Below, piece by piece: positions 24,690 through 33,135 of a stretch of 64,000 bases of DNA. The stretch is from an uncultured Dysgonomonas sp. Lineage in GTDB: Bacteria; Bacteroidota; Bacteroidia; Bacteroidales; Dysgonomonadaceae. The stretch lies in contig NZ_CAKUOF010000004.1 of NCBI RefSeq assembly GCF_934668725.1, positions 124,001-188,000 on the forward strand. Reading direction: 5' to 3'. Each line of letters begins with the position of its first letter. Position 1 is the stretch's first letter. Position numbers and translations under genes: made by a program. Below the pieces are notes generated by a model that was given only the letters and a program-made list of their open reading frames with translations, was not told the DNA's origin and made no database searches.

Positions 24690-25538
24690 TTATTTTTTGA
24701 TAGATTGTTCTTTCGTTTTCAGAGCATTGTATACCAGCCAAACACCCCATATAATAAATGGTATGCTTAATAATTGCCCCATGTTAATACCTATGCTTGC
24801 TCTCATTTGTAACTCAAAAGGTTCCTGTACGTTTTTTAGGAACTCTATAAAGAATCTGGATAAAAATATTCCGATCAGAGAAACACCCAATATCAGACCT
24901 TGCTTTTTCTTAGCATCTGTTTTGTAGAACATATACATCGTCAGAATAAATATCGCAAAATAGATGAGGGCTTCATATATCTGTGTCGGATGGCAAGGTA
25001 ATTCACCTGCTCCACCATCAGCTATCGGAAGGTACCAGCTTCTGTCTCTTACAAAGTTAAATCCCCAGGGCATAGTAGTAGGACCTCCATATATTTCGGA
25101 GTTCATAAGGTTTCCTATACGGATAAAAGCAGCCCCTATGGCTACCCCTACTATTAAACGGTCAAGAGCCCAAATAATACTTTTTTTGCTGACATTACGA
25201 CAAAAGAGCCAAATTCCGATAGTCATTCCTATTGCTCCGCCATGACTGGCAAGACCGCCTTCCCATATCTTTAATATTTCAATAGGGTGAGATAAATAAT
25301 ATCCGGGGTCATAAAACAGACAATGCCCTAGACGGGCACCTATTATAAGACCAATTAATACATAGACAAAAAGAGAATCGAACCATTTTTCAGGAAGTTT
25401 CTCCGATTGATACATTTTTTGTACCACATAAGATGTACAGAGTACACCTATTGCCCAACACAATCCGTACCAGCGGATTTCCCGTCCAAAAATATTAACT
25501 AATTCGGGACTAATATCCCATGTAATAAAAGCAAGCAT
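24690..25538 (-). CDS. lgt: prolipoprotein diacylglyceryl transferase
   Basis: Inner-membrane enzyme attaching diacylglycerol to the lipobox Cys of prolipoproteins, 282 aa, multi-spanning. Signature motifs are GGLASHGGAIGM and RIGNLMNSEIYG. Many other genes here encode lipoproteins that would be its substrates. The leader is about 160 bases from the predicted promoter (25703-25710) and contains the stem-loop at 25581-25595. Confidence 0.95.
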   Translation of the reverse strand: MLAFITWDISPELVNIFGREIRWYGLCWAIGVLCTSYVVQKMYQSEKLPEKWFDSLFVYVLIGLIIGARLGHCLFYDPGYYLSHPIEILKIWEGGLASHGGAIGMTIGIWLFCRNVSKKSIIWALDRLIVGVAIGAAFIRIGNLMNSEIYGGPTTMPWGFNFVRDRSWYLPIADGGAGELPCHPTQIYEALIYFAIFILTMYMFYKTDAKKKQGLILGVSLIGIFLSRFFIEFLKNVQEPFELQMRASIGINMGQLLSIPFIIWGVWLVYNALKTKEQSIKK

Positions 25539-25580
25539 AAGTGACGTTGTTAGAACAGTTTTTCTTTAGTTGAATATATT

Positions 25581-25595
25581 AAGGTCGAAGACCTT
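25581..25595 (-). repeat. leader stem-loop element upstream of lgt
   Basis: In gene direction AAGGTC-TTC-GACCTT, then AATATATT. A perfect six-pair stem with the standard orientation, but 42 bases before the start codon, further than most copies. Confidence 0.65.
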
Positions 25596-25702
25596 TGCTA
25601 TTTGAGTAAGTAATAAACCACAACTTATATTCATAAAGAATTATGTTGTATTTAGTACTTAGTAATATTATGTTATAGATGACCTATTACTATATTAAGG
25701 CG

Positions 25703-25710
25703 CAAATATA
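25703..25710 (-). promoter_or_regulatory. putative -7 promoter box of lgt
   Basis: Minus strand reads TATATTTG, an exact TAnnTTTG. No good -33 box is seen. It is divergent from the metal-efflux promoter. Confidence 0.5.
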
Positions 25711-25906
25711 CAGAAAATAAAATAGATTTATCTAGCTTATAAGTTATAAAATATTTAACGTGAATACTTGGTTTATCATAGATTTTATAAGATTTATTGG
25801 ATTTGAATTTTGTTTATTTAGCTTAATGCTTTATCTTGCAACCGTACCGTGAATAGCTTATATTTTTCTTCCAAATAGAAAAAGTTTCAAATCTTAAATC
25901 GAAAAA
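25711..25906. other. A/T-rich divergent intergenic region
   Basis: No gene is seen between the lgt promoter and the metal-efflux operator. A half-site TGCAACC occurs near 25837, echoing the palindrome at 25907-25921, and could be a secondary regulator contact. Nothing else stands out. Confidence 0.4.
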
Positions 25907-25921
25907 TGCAACCAGGTTGCA
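25907..25921. promoter_or_regulatory. 7-1-7 palindrome, candidate Fur-family operator
   Basis: TGCAACC-A-GGTTGCA is a perfect 7-1-7 inverted repeat, the geometry of Fur, Zur and PerR boxes. It ends 12 bases before the -7 box of the metal-efflux operon, between the -33 and -7 regions, so a bound repressor would block polymerase. The operon itself encodes a Fur-family protein (32013). The regulator-site link is inference. Confidence 0.6.
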
Positions 25922-25933
25922 GCAACTATTTGC

Positions 25934-25941
25934 TACATTTG
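25934..25941 (+). promoter_or_regulatory. -7 promoter box of the metal-efflux operon
   Basis: TACATTTG matches TAnnTTTG, 27 bases before the first ATG. The usual -33 position is covered by the palindrome. Confidence 0.55.
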
Positions 25942-25968
25942 TAATCTCGGAATAAGGTAGAACCGGTT

Positions 25969-26400
25969 ATGAAAACTAAAAAAATTATAATACAAATATG
26001 TTTAATGTTAGCTTGTATATTGCTGCAAGCTCACGTTATTCTACCTCATTTTCATCACGATGGAATAGTTTGTATTACCAAAGAAACCAGTACCGATTGC
26101 CTCAGATGCCATTCGGCACAGGACCATAAGCATGCTAAAAATCATTGTTCGCAAAATCTTGATGCTTGCGATATCAAGCAGATTGTTATTCGTCAGAATG
26201 ATTTGAATGATGACTTAGATACTACTAATCCGGTAAACTTACTCTCGTTATACTGTTTGGTATATCCGTTGAGTAATTTATATTTGGAATTCTCTGATTC
26301 TACAACTGAACGGAATCAGATACCTTATACTGATACTTATACTTCACCTTTCACAGGTTCTATCAAGAGCCTGAGAGCCCCTCCTTCTTTTTTAGGATAA
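25969..26400 (+). CDS. small His/Cys-rich secreted protein of a metal-efflux operon
   Basis: 143 aa with an N-terminal signal segment (about 6-22). The mature N-terminal half is rich in likely metal ligands: HFHHDG, CLRCHSAQDHKHAKNHC, then DACD. The second half is ordinary, ending in LRAPPSFLG, which resembles the end of small DUF6769-like proteins found before cation-efflux genes in Bacteroidetes (from memory). It is the first gene of the operon and probably binds or hands over the exported metal in the periplasm. The role is inferred from composition and position. Confidence 0.72.
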   Translation: MKTKKIIIQICLMLACILLQAHVILPHFHHDGIVCITKETSTDCLRCHSAQDHKHAKNHCSQNLDACDIKQIVIRQNDLNDDLDTTNPVNLLSLYCLVYPLSNLYLEFSDSTTERNQIPYTDTYTSPFTGSIKSLRAPPSFLG

Positions 26401-26535
26401 TAACAATTTATTGAAGTCAACACAGGTTTGACATATTCAGTATGCTTTAGTGGTTTTAGCTGCTTAAAATATTGTGTCTAATATTTTAAGGCTACTACAT
26501 GCTATTGCTGTTACACTCTTATTATGACAAAAAAT

Positions 26536-26548
26536 AGGTCTGAGACCT
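26536..26548 (+). repeat. leader stem-loop element upstream of the efflux adaptor gene
   Basis: AGGTC-TGA-GACCT, a perfect five-pair stem, followed by TCAAAAGAAGAAAA and the ATG at 26563. A longer reading frame from 26524 runs through it, but the conserved element is noncoding elsewhere, which supports the later start. Confidence 0.7.
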
Positions 26549-26562
26549 TCAAAAGAAGAAAA

Positions 26563-27687
26563 ATGAGAAAAAAGATTATATATATGTTCGGTGTTCTGGC
26601 TCTCTCTTGGAGTTGTGCGGGACACGGAGAACATTCGCATGACGAGGCTGCACAGTCAGATCATTCAGATGAGATTGTTTTTACAAGCGAGCAAGCCAAG
26701 AATATAGGTTTGGAGGTTATTTCAATAGAACCGACTGCATTTCACGAAGTAATAAAGACAAGCGGACAAATATTATCGCCTCCGGGTGATGAAGTTACAG
26801 TTTCTGCGACTGCAAGCGGAATTGTATCATTTAATAAAAACTCTATAAATGACGGAGTATCTGTAAGTCGGGGGGAGTCGTTGCTATCTATATCCTCACG
26901 GAATTTACCGGATGGTGATCCCGGGGTGAAAGCCCGGTCAACTTACGAAATGGCAGAAAAAGAATTTCAACGGGCACAATCTCTTATTGGTGATAAGTTG
27001 ATTTCCGAGAAAGAATTCAATGAAGCCAAGTTGTATTATGAAAATGCAAAAGTTTCTTATCAATCGTATGCTAAAGGACGGACTAATGCCGGTGCAGGTA
27101 TCTCTGCTCCTATTAGTGGATATATTAAAGCCCGATTGGTAAACGAGGGGCAGTATGTAGAAGTTGGTCAGCCACTGTTTACGATTACCCAAAGTCAGAA
27201 ATTACAACTTCGTGCAGATATTTCGGAACGTTATTATAAAGACCTTAAAAATATTACATCTGCTAATTTCCGGATTCCTTATTACGATGGAGTTTATCAA
27301 CTGTCGGAACTGGGTGGAAAGTTGGTTTCTTATGGAAAGTCGACAAGTAGTGATGGATTTTATATCCCTGTAAGTTTTGAGTTTAATAATGTGGGAAATA
27401 TTGTTCCGGGTTCATATGTCGAAGTCTATCTTTTAGGAAAAACTCGAACTGACGTTCTTACTGTGCCTGTTTCATCATTAATCGAATCACAAGGTTTATA
27501 TTTTGTTTATATCCAGTTAAATGCTGACGATTACAAAAAGCAAGAGGTTAAACTAGGTGCCAGTGATGGGGAGAATGTAGAAGTTTTATCGGGCTTGAAA
27601 ACCGGAGATAAAGTGGTAAACAAAGGAGCGTATCATATAAAGTTGGCTGCAACATCGGGAACGTTACCTCAAGGTCATACTCACTAA
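26563..27687 (+). CDS. RND efflux periplasmic adaptor (HlyD/CusB family)
   Basis: Membrane-fusion subunit of a heavy-metal efflux pump, 374 aa from this start. Lipoprotein signal ends in SWSCAG. The mature N-terminus is His/Asp-rich (GHGEHSHDEAAQSDHSD) and the C-terminus is GHTH, both possible metal-binding tails. Barrel-sandwich, coiled-coil hairpin (about 120-170) and beta-barrel regions are in the usual order (ISAPISGYIKARLVNEGQYV). I start at MRKKIIYMFGV, because the upstream ATG at 26524 would translate the stem-loop at 26536-26548 and displace the signal peptide. Confidence 0.9.
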   Translation: MRKKIIYMFGVLALSWSCAGHGEHSHDEAAQSDHSDEIVFTSEQAKNIGLEVISIEPTAFHEVIKTSGQILSPPGDEVTVSATASGIVSFNKNSINDGVSVSRGESLLSISSRNLPDGDPGVKARSTYEMAEKEFQRAQSLIGDKLISEKEFNEAKLYYENAKVSYQSYAKGRTNAGAGISAPISGYIKARLVNEGQYVEVGQPLFTITQSQKLQLRADISERYYKDLKNITSANFRIPYYDGVYQLSELGGKLVSYGKSTSSDGFYIPVSFEFNNVGNIVPGSYVEVYLLGKTRTDVLTVPVSSLIESQGLYFVYIQLNADDYKKQEVKLGASDGENVEVLSGLKTGDKVVNKGAYHIKLAATSGTLPQGHTH

Positions 27688-27705
27688 TGAAAGGAGAAAT
27701 TATAT

Positions 27706-30700
27706 ATGTTAAATAAAATAATACACTTCTCGCTTCATAATCGGGTAGTGGTACTTGTAGCAGCACTTCTTCTTTTATTAGGAGGATTTTACACGGCTAA
27801 GAATATGGAGATAGACGTATTTCCCGACCTGAATGCTCCCACTGTGGTTGTTATGACTGAGGCTAATGGCATGGCGAGTGAAGAAGTCGAACGTCTTGTC
27901 ACTTTCCCTATCGAAGCCGCTGTAAATGGAGCAACGGATGTGCGTCGGGTACGTTCGTCATCAACAACAGGATTTTCAGTTATATGGGTCGAATTTGAGT
28001 GGGGTACGGATATCTACAGAGCCCGTCAGGTGGTTACCGAAAAATTGGCGGCTTTAGGAAATGATTTGCCCGCAAATGTCGGAAAACCTACACTAGGGCC
28101 TCAATCATCAATAATGGGTGAGGTTATGACTATCGGACTTTCGTCCGATTCAACTTCATTGTTGGATTTGAGAACGATTGCCGATTGGGTGATACGTCCA
28201 CGCCTACTTTCGACAGGAGGAGTAGCTCAGGTAACCGTAATCGGTGGCGATATAAAAGAATTCCAGATATTACTTGATCCGGGACGGATGAAGCATTACG
28301 GAGTAGGATTGGATGAAGTTCTGGCTGCTGTCGAAAATATGAATCAGAATTCTTCGGGGGGAGTACTTTATGAGTATGGAAACGAATATATTGTAAGGGG
28401 GATTCTGCAAACAAACGATGTCGATCAGTTAGGAAAAGCCCTTGTGAAAAAGCAGGGTAATGGTGTCGTCTTAATTGGAGATGTTGCTGAGATTAAAATC
28501 GGCGGCAAACAGCCTAAACTGGGACTTGCTTCCGAAAAAACAAAGCCGGCAGTTTTAATAACCGTAACGAAACAACCCAATACCAATACAATTGAACTGA
28601 CCGAAAAACTGGATGCTTCTATTGCCGATTTGCAAAAGAATGTTCCTTCGGATGTGAAAATTTCGAGTGATATTTTTCGTCAGGAACGATTTATCGAAAG
28701 CTCGATAGGCAATGTCGAGAAATCACTTTACGAAGGCTCTGTTTTTGTGGTGATTGTACTCTTCTTATTCCTGATGAATGCACGTACAACATTCATTTCG
28801 TTGATGGCTATTCCGTTATCGTTGTTGGTATCTATACTTACCCTTAAATTAATGGGGTTAACCATCAATACAATGAGCTTGGGGGGGATGGCAATTGCGA
28901 TAGGTTCACTGGTGGATGATGCCATAATAGATGTCGAAAATGTATTTAAGCATTTGCGCCTCAATAGAATGAAACCCGAAGGAGAGCAGCAACCGATACT
29001 GGATGTTGTTTTCGAAGCATCGAAAGAGGTGAGAATGCCGATCCTTAATTCTACACTTATCATCGTTGCTTGTTTTGTGCCTCTGTTTTTCCTAAGTGGA
29101 ATGGAAGGACGTATGCTTGTACCCCTAGGTATATCATTTATAGTAGCCTTGTTTGCTTCTACCGTTGTGGCTCTGACTATAACTCCCGTTTTGTGTAGCT
29201 ATTTGTTAGGGAAAACGAAAGGAGATAAGGAAGAAAAAGAACCTCGCATGGTTTTGACCTTAAAGTACTGGTATGAAAAAAGTCTGCATTGGGCATTGGA
29301 AAACCAGAAAAAAGTATTGGCTGCAACAGGACTTCTGTTGATATCGGCAATGGTAATATTCTTTACTTTAGGACGAAATTTCCTGCCTCCTTTTAATGAA
29401 GGATCTTTTACAATCACGGTAAATACAACACCCGGAATTTCCTTGGAGGAATCTGATAAAATAGGGCGATTGGTAGAAACCGAACTGCTTAGCATCAAAG
29501 AAATACAGACCGTAGGGCGTAAAACCGGACGTGCAGAGTTGGATGAGCATTCTTTAGGAGTAAATACTTCGGAAATAGAAGCTCCGTTTATTCTGGATGG
29601 ACGCTCTAAGGATGAACTATTAGCCGAAATAAGGGAGAAATTAAATACCATTCCGGGAATAAGTATAGAAGTGGGGCAACCTATTTCTCACCGTCTCGAT
29701 CATATGCTTTCGGGAACCAAAGCCAATATTGCCATTAAACTTTTCGGAAGCGATCTGAACGAATTGTTTACACAGGGTAACCGGATTAAAGATGCTATTG
29801 AGAATATAGATGGAGTTACCGACCTGAATGTGGAGCAACAAGTTGACCGTCCGCAACTGAAAATCACACCTCGTAGAGAATTGTTAGCTAAATATCGTAT
29901 TACACTGCCTCAATTCTCGGAGATGGTATCGACAATGCTTTCAGGAGCAGTTATCTCCCAGGTGTATAGTGAAGGAAAGACCTTTGATTTGATTCTTAAG
30001 GTGGACGATCAATACAAAGATCAGGCAGAGAAAATTAAAAACCTGATGATTGATGCCAATGGTGTTAAAATACCGTTTGACTACATTGCTGAAATAACAT
30101 CTTCGGAGGGACCCAATTCGATTAGTCGTGAAAATGTTCAGCGTAAAATAGTTATATCGGCAAATGTAGCCGATCGTGATTTGCGTAGTGTGGTAAATGA
30201 AATACAGGAAACTGTAGGTTCAAAGATTCAATTACCCGAAGGTTATCATATCGAATATGGAGGACAATTCGAGAGTGAGCAGGCAGCTTCTAAAACATTA
30301 TTGATTACTTCTATTTTTGCCATTTTGGTTATATTTCTTTTGTTATATAATCAATTTAAAAATGTATCGCAGTCCATCATTATTTTATTGAATCTGCCAT
30401 TGGCTCTGATAGGGGGTATTTATGCTATTTTGTTTACTACGGGCGAAATAAGCATTCCCGCTATTATCGGGTTTATTGCTCTCTTTGGTATTGCTACCCG
30501 AAACGGAATATTATTGATGGCTCATTATAATGACCTTCACAGTAGCGGCGAATCTCTTGAAAACAGTATTGTTATGGGATCACTTGATCGGCTGAATCCG
30601 ATTCTTATGACGGCACTTTGTTCGGGATTGGCTCTTATTCCATTGGCACTGCAAGGCGATCTTCCGGGCAATGAAATACAAAGTCCTATGGCTAAAGTGA

Positions 30701-30807
30701 TTTTAGGAGGATTGCTGACATCTACATTGTTGAATATGTATATCGTTCCTATTATTTACAGAATGATGCAGCAACGAAATTTGAATAGAAAAAGAGTAGA
30801 ATTATGA
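27706..30807 (+). CDS. heavy-metal efflux RND transporter (CzcA/CusA family)
   Basis: Proton-driven inner-membrane pump, 1033 aa, with the twelve-helix RND layout and two large periplasmic loops. The helix 4 motif AIAIGSLVDDAIIDVEN (acidic pair about 404-405) places it in the heavy-metal group. It is the DD form and not the AAIVM form of copper/silver CusA, so a divalent cation such as Zn, Co, Cd or Ni is more likely than Cu or Ag (inference). It follows the adaptor by 18 bases and overlaps the outer-membrane gene by four. Confidence 0.93.
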   Translation: MLNKIIHFSLHNRVVVLVAALLLLLGGFYTAKNMEIDVFPDLNAPTVVVMTEANGMASEEVERLVTFPIEAAVNGATDVRRVRSSSTTGFSVIWVEFEWGTDIYRARQVVTEKLAALGNDLPANVGKPTLGPQSSIMGEVMTIGLSSDSTSLLDLRTIADWVIRPRLLSTGGVAQVTVIGGDIKEFQILLDPGRMKHYGVGLDEVLAAVENMNQNSSGGVLYEYGNEYIVRGILQTNDVDQLGKALVKKQGNGVVLIGDVAEIKIGGKQPKLGLASEKTKPAVLITVTKQPNTNTIELTEKLDASIADLQKNVPSDVKISSDIFRQERFIESSIGNVEKSLYEGSVFVVIVLFLFLMNARTTFISLMAIPLSLLVSILTLKLMGLTINTMSLGGMAIAIGSLVDDAIIDVENVFKHLRLNRMKPEGEQQPILDVVFEASKEVRMPILNSTLIIVACFVPLFFLSGMEGRMLVPLGISFIVALFASTVVALTITPVLCSYLLGKTKGDKEEKEPRMVLTLKYWYEKSLHWALENQKKVLAATGLLLISAMVIFFTLGRNFLPPFNEGSFTITVNTTPGISLEESDKIGRLVETELLSIKEIQTVGRKTGRAELDEHSLGVNTSEIEAPFILDGRSKDELLAEIREKLNTIPGISIEVGQPISHRLDHMLSGTKANIAIKLFGSDLNELFTQGNRIKDAIENIDGVTDLNVEQQVDRPQLKITPRRELLAKYRITLPQFSEMVSTMLSGAVISQVYSEGKTFDLILKVDDQYKDQAEKIKNLMIDANGVKIPFDYIAEITSSEGPNSISRENVQRKIVISANVADRDLRSVVNEIQETVGSKIQLPEGYHIEYGGQFESEQAASKTLLITSIFAILVIFLLLYNQFKNVSQSIIILLNLPLALIGGIYAILFTTGEISIPAIIGFIALFGIATRNGILLMAHYNDLHSSGESLENSIVMGSLDRLNPILMTALCSGLALIPLALQGDLPGNEIQSPMAKVILGGLLTSTLLNMYIVPIIYRMMQQRNLNRKRVEL

Positions 30808-31982
30808 GACTTATATATATACTAATTGCACTGTCTGGTGTACTGTTTACGGTAAATGCTCAGGATAATTTTCAGGAGGTATTAAATCGTATAGAATCTA
30901 ATAATACGACTCTTAAGGCTTTGTTGGAAAAGACTAAAGCAGATAAAATAGGAAATAAAACGGCTTTGAATCTGGCAAATCCCGAAGTCGAAGTAGGTTA
31001 CCTGTGGGGTAGTCCAAGTGGAGAGGGCAATCGGAAAGATTTGAATATTACCCAATCATTTGATTTTCCCACAGCTTACGGGTATCGCTCGCAAGTAGTA
31101 TCGGGGCAAAATGTGCAAGCTGATTTAGTTTACCAACAACAGGCAAAAGATATTTTACAACAAGCCAGAGTCTTTTGTGTGGAGCTTGTTTATCAAACAA
31201 AAAGATATGCAGAACTAAATGAACGGGTAAAACTGGCAAAGGAATTGAGTGAAGCATATCAGACGCGTTTCGATAAAGGAGATATCAATATTATCGAATA
31301 CAATAAGACCAAGCTGAATTTACTCAACGCAGAGAAAGCCATGCAGGTAGCGGAGGTAGAAATTGCTACATTACGGGCTGAACTTCAACGCCTCAATGGA
31401 GGAGAACCAATGCTTGACCTATTGAGTAATTATTCTTCTTATTCGTTACCTTTGAGTTTCGACCAATGGTTTAATGAGGCAAAGATGAATAATCCGGCAC
31501 TTGAATCGGCGATGAAGGAGGTTGATCTCAGCCGAAAGCAAGAGAAACTGACTAAGGCTCTTAATCTTCCTAAAATAACAGCGGGGTATATGAGTGAGCG
31601 TCTTTTAGGAACTACCCATCAAGGGTTTACTCTTGGAGTATCTATTCCTTTGTGGGAGGGTAAAAATACCGTTAAGTACCAAAAGGCACAGACTGTGGCT
31701 TTGGAGATGCAGCAAAAAGATTCGGAGCTTCAGTTTTATAATACCCTCAAAAATCAATACCATAGAGCTGGTACATTATTTGGTTTGCTGCGTGATTACG
31801 AAGAAATTTTGAGTACATCCAATAATAGGACTTTACTGAAGAAAGCTTTCGAAAAAGGACAGTTATCTTTGATTAATTATTTGTTGGAATTATCCGTTTA
31901 TTACGAAACCATTGACCAGTATATGGAGAAGGAAAAGGAATATCAACTGGCTTTATCTGAGCTTCAACAATGGGATCGTTAG
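30804..31982 (+). CDS. outer-membrane efflux protein (TolC family)
   Basis: Outer-membrane channel of the same pump, 392 aa, with a signal peptide (about 1-19, ending VNAQ) and TolC-type helical repeats, such as LELSVYYETIDQYMEKEKEY at the end. It is shorter than many OMF proteins but in the range of metal-efflux TolC-like proteins of Bacteroidetes. The start overlaps the pump gene stop (ATGA). Confidence 0.9.
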   Translation: MRLIYILIALSGVLFTVNAQDNFQEVLNRIESNNTTLKALLEKTKADKIGNKTALNLANPEVEVGYLWGSPSGEGNRKDLNITQSFDFPTAYGYRSQVVSGQNVQADLVYQQQAKDILQQARVFCVELVYQTKRYAELNERVKLAKELSEAYQTRFDKGDINIIEYNKTKLNLLNAEKAMQVAEVEIATLRAELQRLNGGEPMLDLLSNYSSYSLPLSFDQWFNEAKMNNPALESAMKEVDLSRKQEKLTKALNLPKITAGYMSERLLGTTHQGFTLGVSIPLWEGKNTVKYQKAQTVALEMQQKDSELQFYNTLKNQYHRAGTLFGLLRDYEEILSTSNNRTLLKKAFEKGQLSLINYLLELSVYYETIDQYMEKEKEYQLALSELQQWDR

Positions 31983-32012
31983 GATCGTTAAATTTATAGA
32001 AAGGAGAAAAAT

Positions 32013-32435
32013 ATGAATGCAGAATATATTGAAAGATTAGAAGAAAGGGGGGTAAAGCCTACAGCAGTCAGGCTTCTGATTTTTAAAGCAATGGTAGAAT
32101 ATCCTCAGGCTTTTAGTTTATCAGATCTTGAAACAATTCTTGATACCGTTGATAAATCGACCCTTTTCAGAACTATATCCTTGTTTCATGAAAAACTTCT
32201 GATACATAGTATCGACGATGGTTCAGGATCGGTCAAGTATTCGGTTTGCAGTTCCGATTGTAACTGTTCGATCCAGGATCTGCATGTTCATTTTAATTGC
32301 CATGAGTGTAAAAAGACCTTTTGTATGGAAAATATTTCTATACCTAAAGTTCAATTACCTCAAGGTTTTTTATTGGAAAGTATAAATTTTGTTTTGAAGG
32401 GTTTATGTGATAAATGTTCTAAAGTAAAAGAATAG
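32013..32435 (+). CDS. Fur-family transcriptional regulator
   Basis: 140 aa. A winged-helix N-terminal domain (about 1-75, with DLETILDTVDKSTLFRTISLF as the recognition part) is followed by a dimerisation domain with two Cys pairs, CHEC (96-99) and CDKC (132-135), the structural zinc site. His91 and His93 and the cluster CSSDCNC (79-85) are possible sensing ligands. It closes the efflux operon, so it probably represses it and is released by excess metal, or acts Zur-like. Operator candidate at 25907-25921. The sensed metal is not certain. Confidence 0.85.
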   Translation: MNAEYIERLEERGVKPTAVRLLIFKAMVEYPQAFSLSDLETILDTVDKSTLFRTISLFHEKLLIHSIDDGSGSVKYSVCSSDCNCSIQDLHVHFNCHECKKTFCMENISIPKVQLPQGFLLESINFVLKGLCDKCSKVKE

Positions 32436-32455
32436 AGAATAATAAGATTTATTAA

Positions 32456-32496
32456 AAAGAACCACGTTCTAAAAGGGCGTGGTTCTTTGTTTTTTC
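32456..32496 (+). terminator. intrinsic terminator of the metal-efflux operon
   Basis: Perfect stem AAAGAACCACG/CGTGGTTCTTT with an 11-base loop, followed by GTTTTTTC, 21 bases past the regulator stop. Confidence 0.85.
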
Positions 32497-32686
32497 TCAT
32501 TTTTTTCTCATATTTTGAATGGTTAGAGTTAAAGTATATGACTTTCAGATAGAAAGCCTTTCAATATGTATGTAATATCCTGTATTTCTACTTATTTTGC
32601 AAGTTGATTTTTATAAGATTTTGCATTACCTTGTATTATAATGTTTAATTTAATATCTTTTCAAAATGATTAAAAATAGAAATACT

Positions 32687-33067
32687 ATGAAAATAAAAGC
32701 GTTATTGCTGTCAGCCGCTATAATAGCTTCTGTTGCTTCTGTTTTTTCTGTTGTGAAAAAACAAGATGGTGGGGATGTTGGCACAGGTGGTATTCAGATA
32801 TACTCTCAAAAGGCTCTTTTACCTTCTGTCACAACGGTAATTACTCCTAAGAGTGATATCGAAATTGTTTTTACAGAAGATATGGGTATTGTTAATGCTG
32901 CAATAAAAAATAATACAGGGTTAACAATCAGCCGTTTGAAAGCAGATACATCTGTAGATACAGATATGCATATTAATATCGCTAATTTACCTGGCGGGTC
33001 TTATACTCTTATTATAACAAATCTTCAGGGTATTATTATAAAGAGTGAAGTATTTACTGTAGATTGA
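32687..33067 (+). CDS. small secreted protein, DUF3244-like
   Basis: 126 aa from MKIKALLLSA, a clear signal peptide (about 1-22). The earlier in-frame ATG at 32666 would put a charged tail before it, so I use the later one. The mature part looks like a small beta-sandwich (IVNAAIKNNTGLTIS, LPGGSYTLIITNLQGIIIKSEVF), similar in style to DUF3244 and T9SS-like domains of Bacteroidetes. It has no lipobox. It forms its own unit with a terminator. The function is unknown. Confidence 0.7.
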   Translation: MKIKALLLSAAIIASVASVFSVVKKQDGGDVGTGGIQIYSQKALLPSVTTVITPKSDIEIVFTEDMGIVNAAIKNNTGLTISRLKADTSVDTDMHINIANLPGGSYTLIITNLQGIIIKSEVFTVD

Positions 33068-33078
33068 GTAAATCGGTA

Positions 33079-33113
33079 AAAATGTTCGGGGATATTTTCT
33101 CCGGACATTTTTG
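33079..33113 (+). terminator. intrinsic terminator after the DUF3244-like gene
   Basis: Imperfect stem AAATGTTCGG/CCGGACATTT with a loop of GGATATTTTCT, ending in TTTTT, 11 bases past the stop. Confidence 0.75.
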
Positions 33114-33135
33114 TCTCAAAAATTAACACTCACTT

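Noticed and set aside
26524..26562. Earlier start for the efflux adaptor
   Set aside because: The added codons are the conserved leader stem-loop and would precede the signal peptide.
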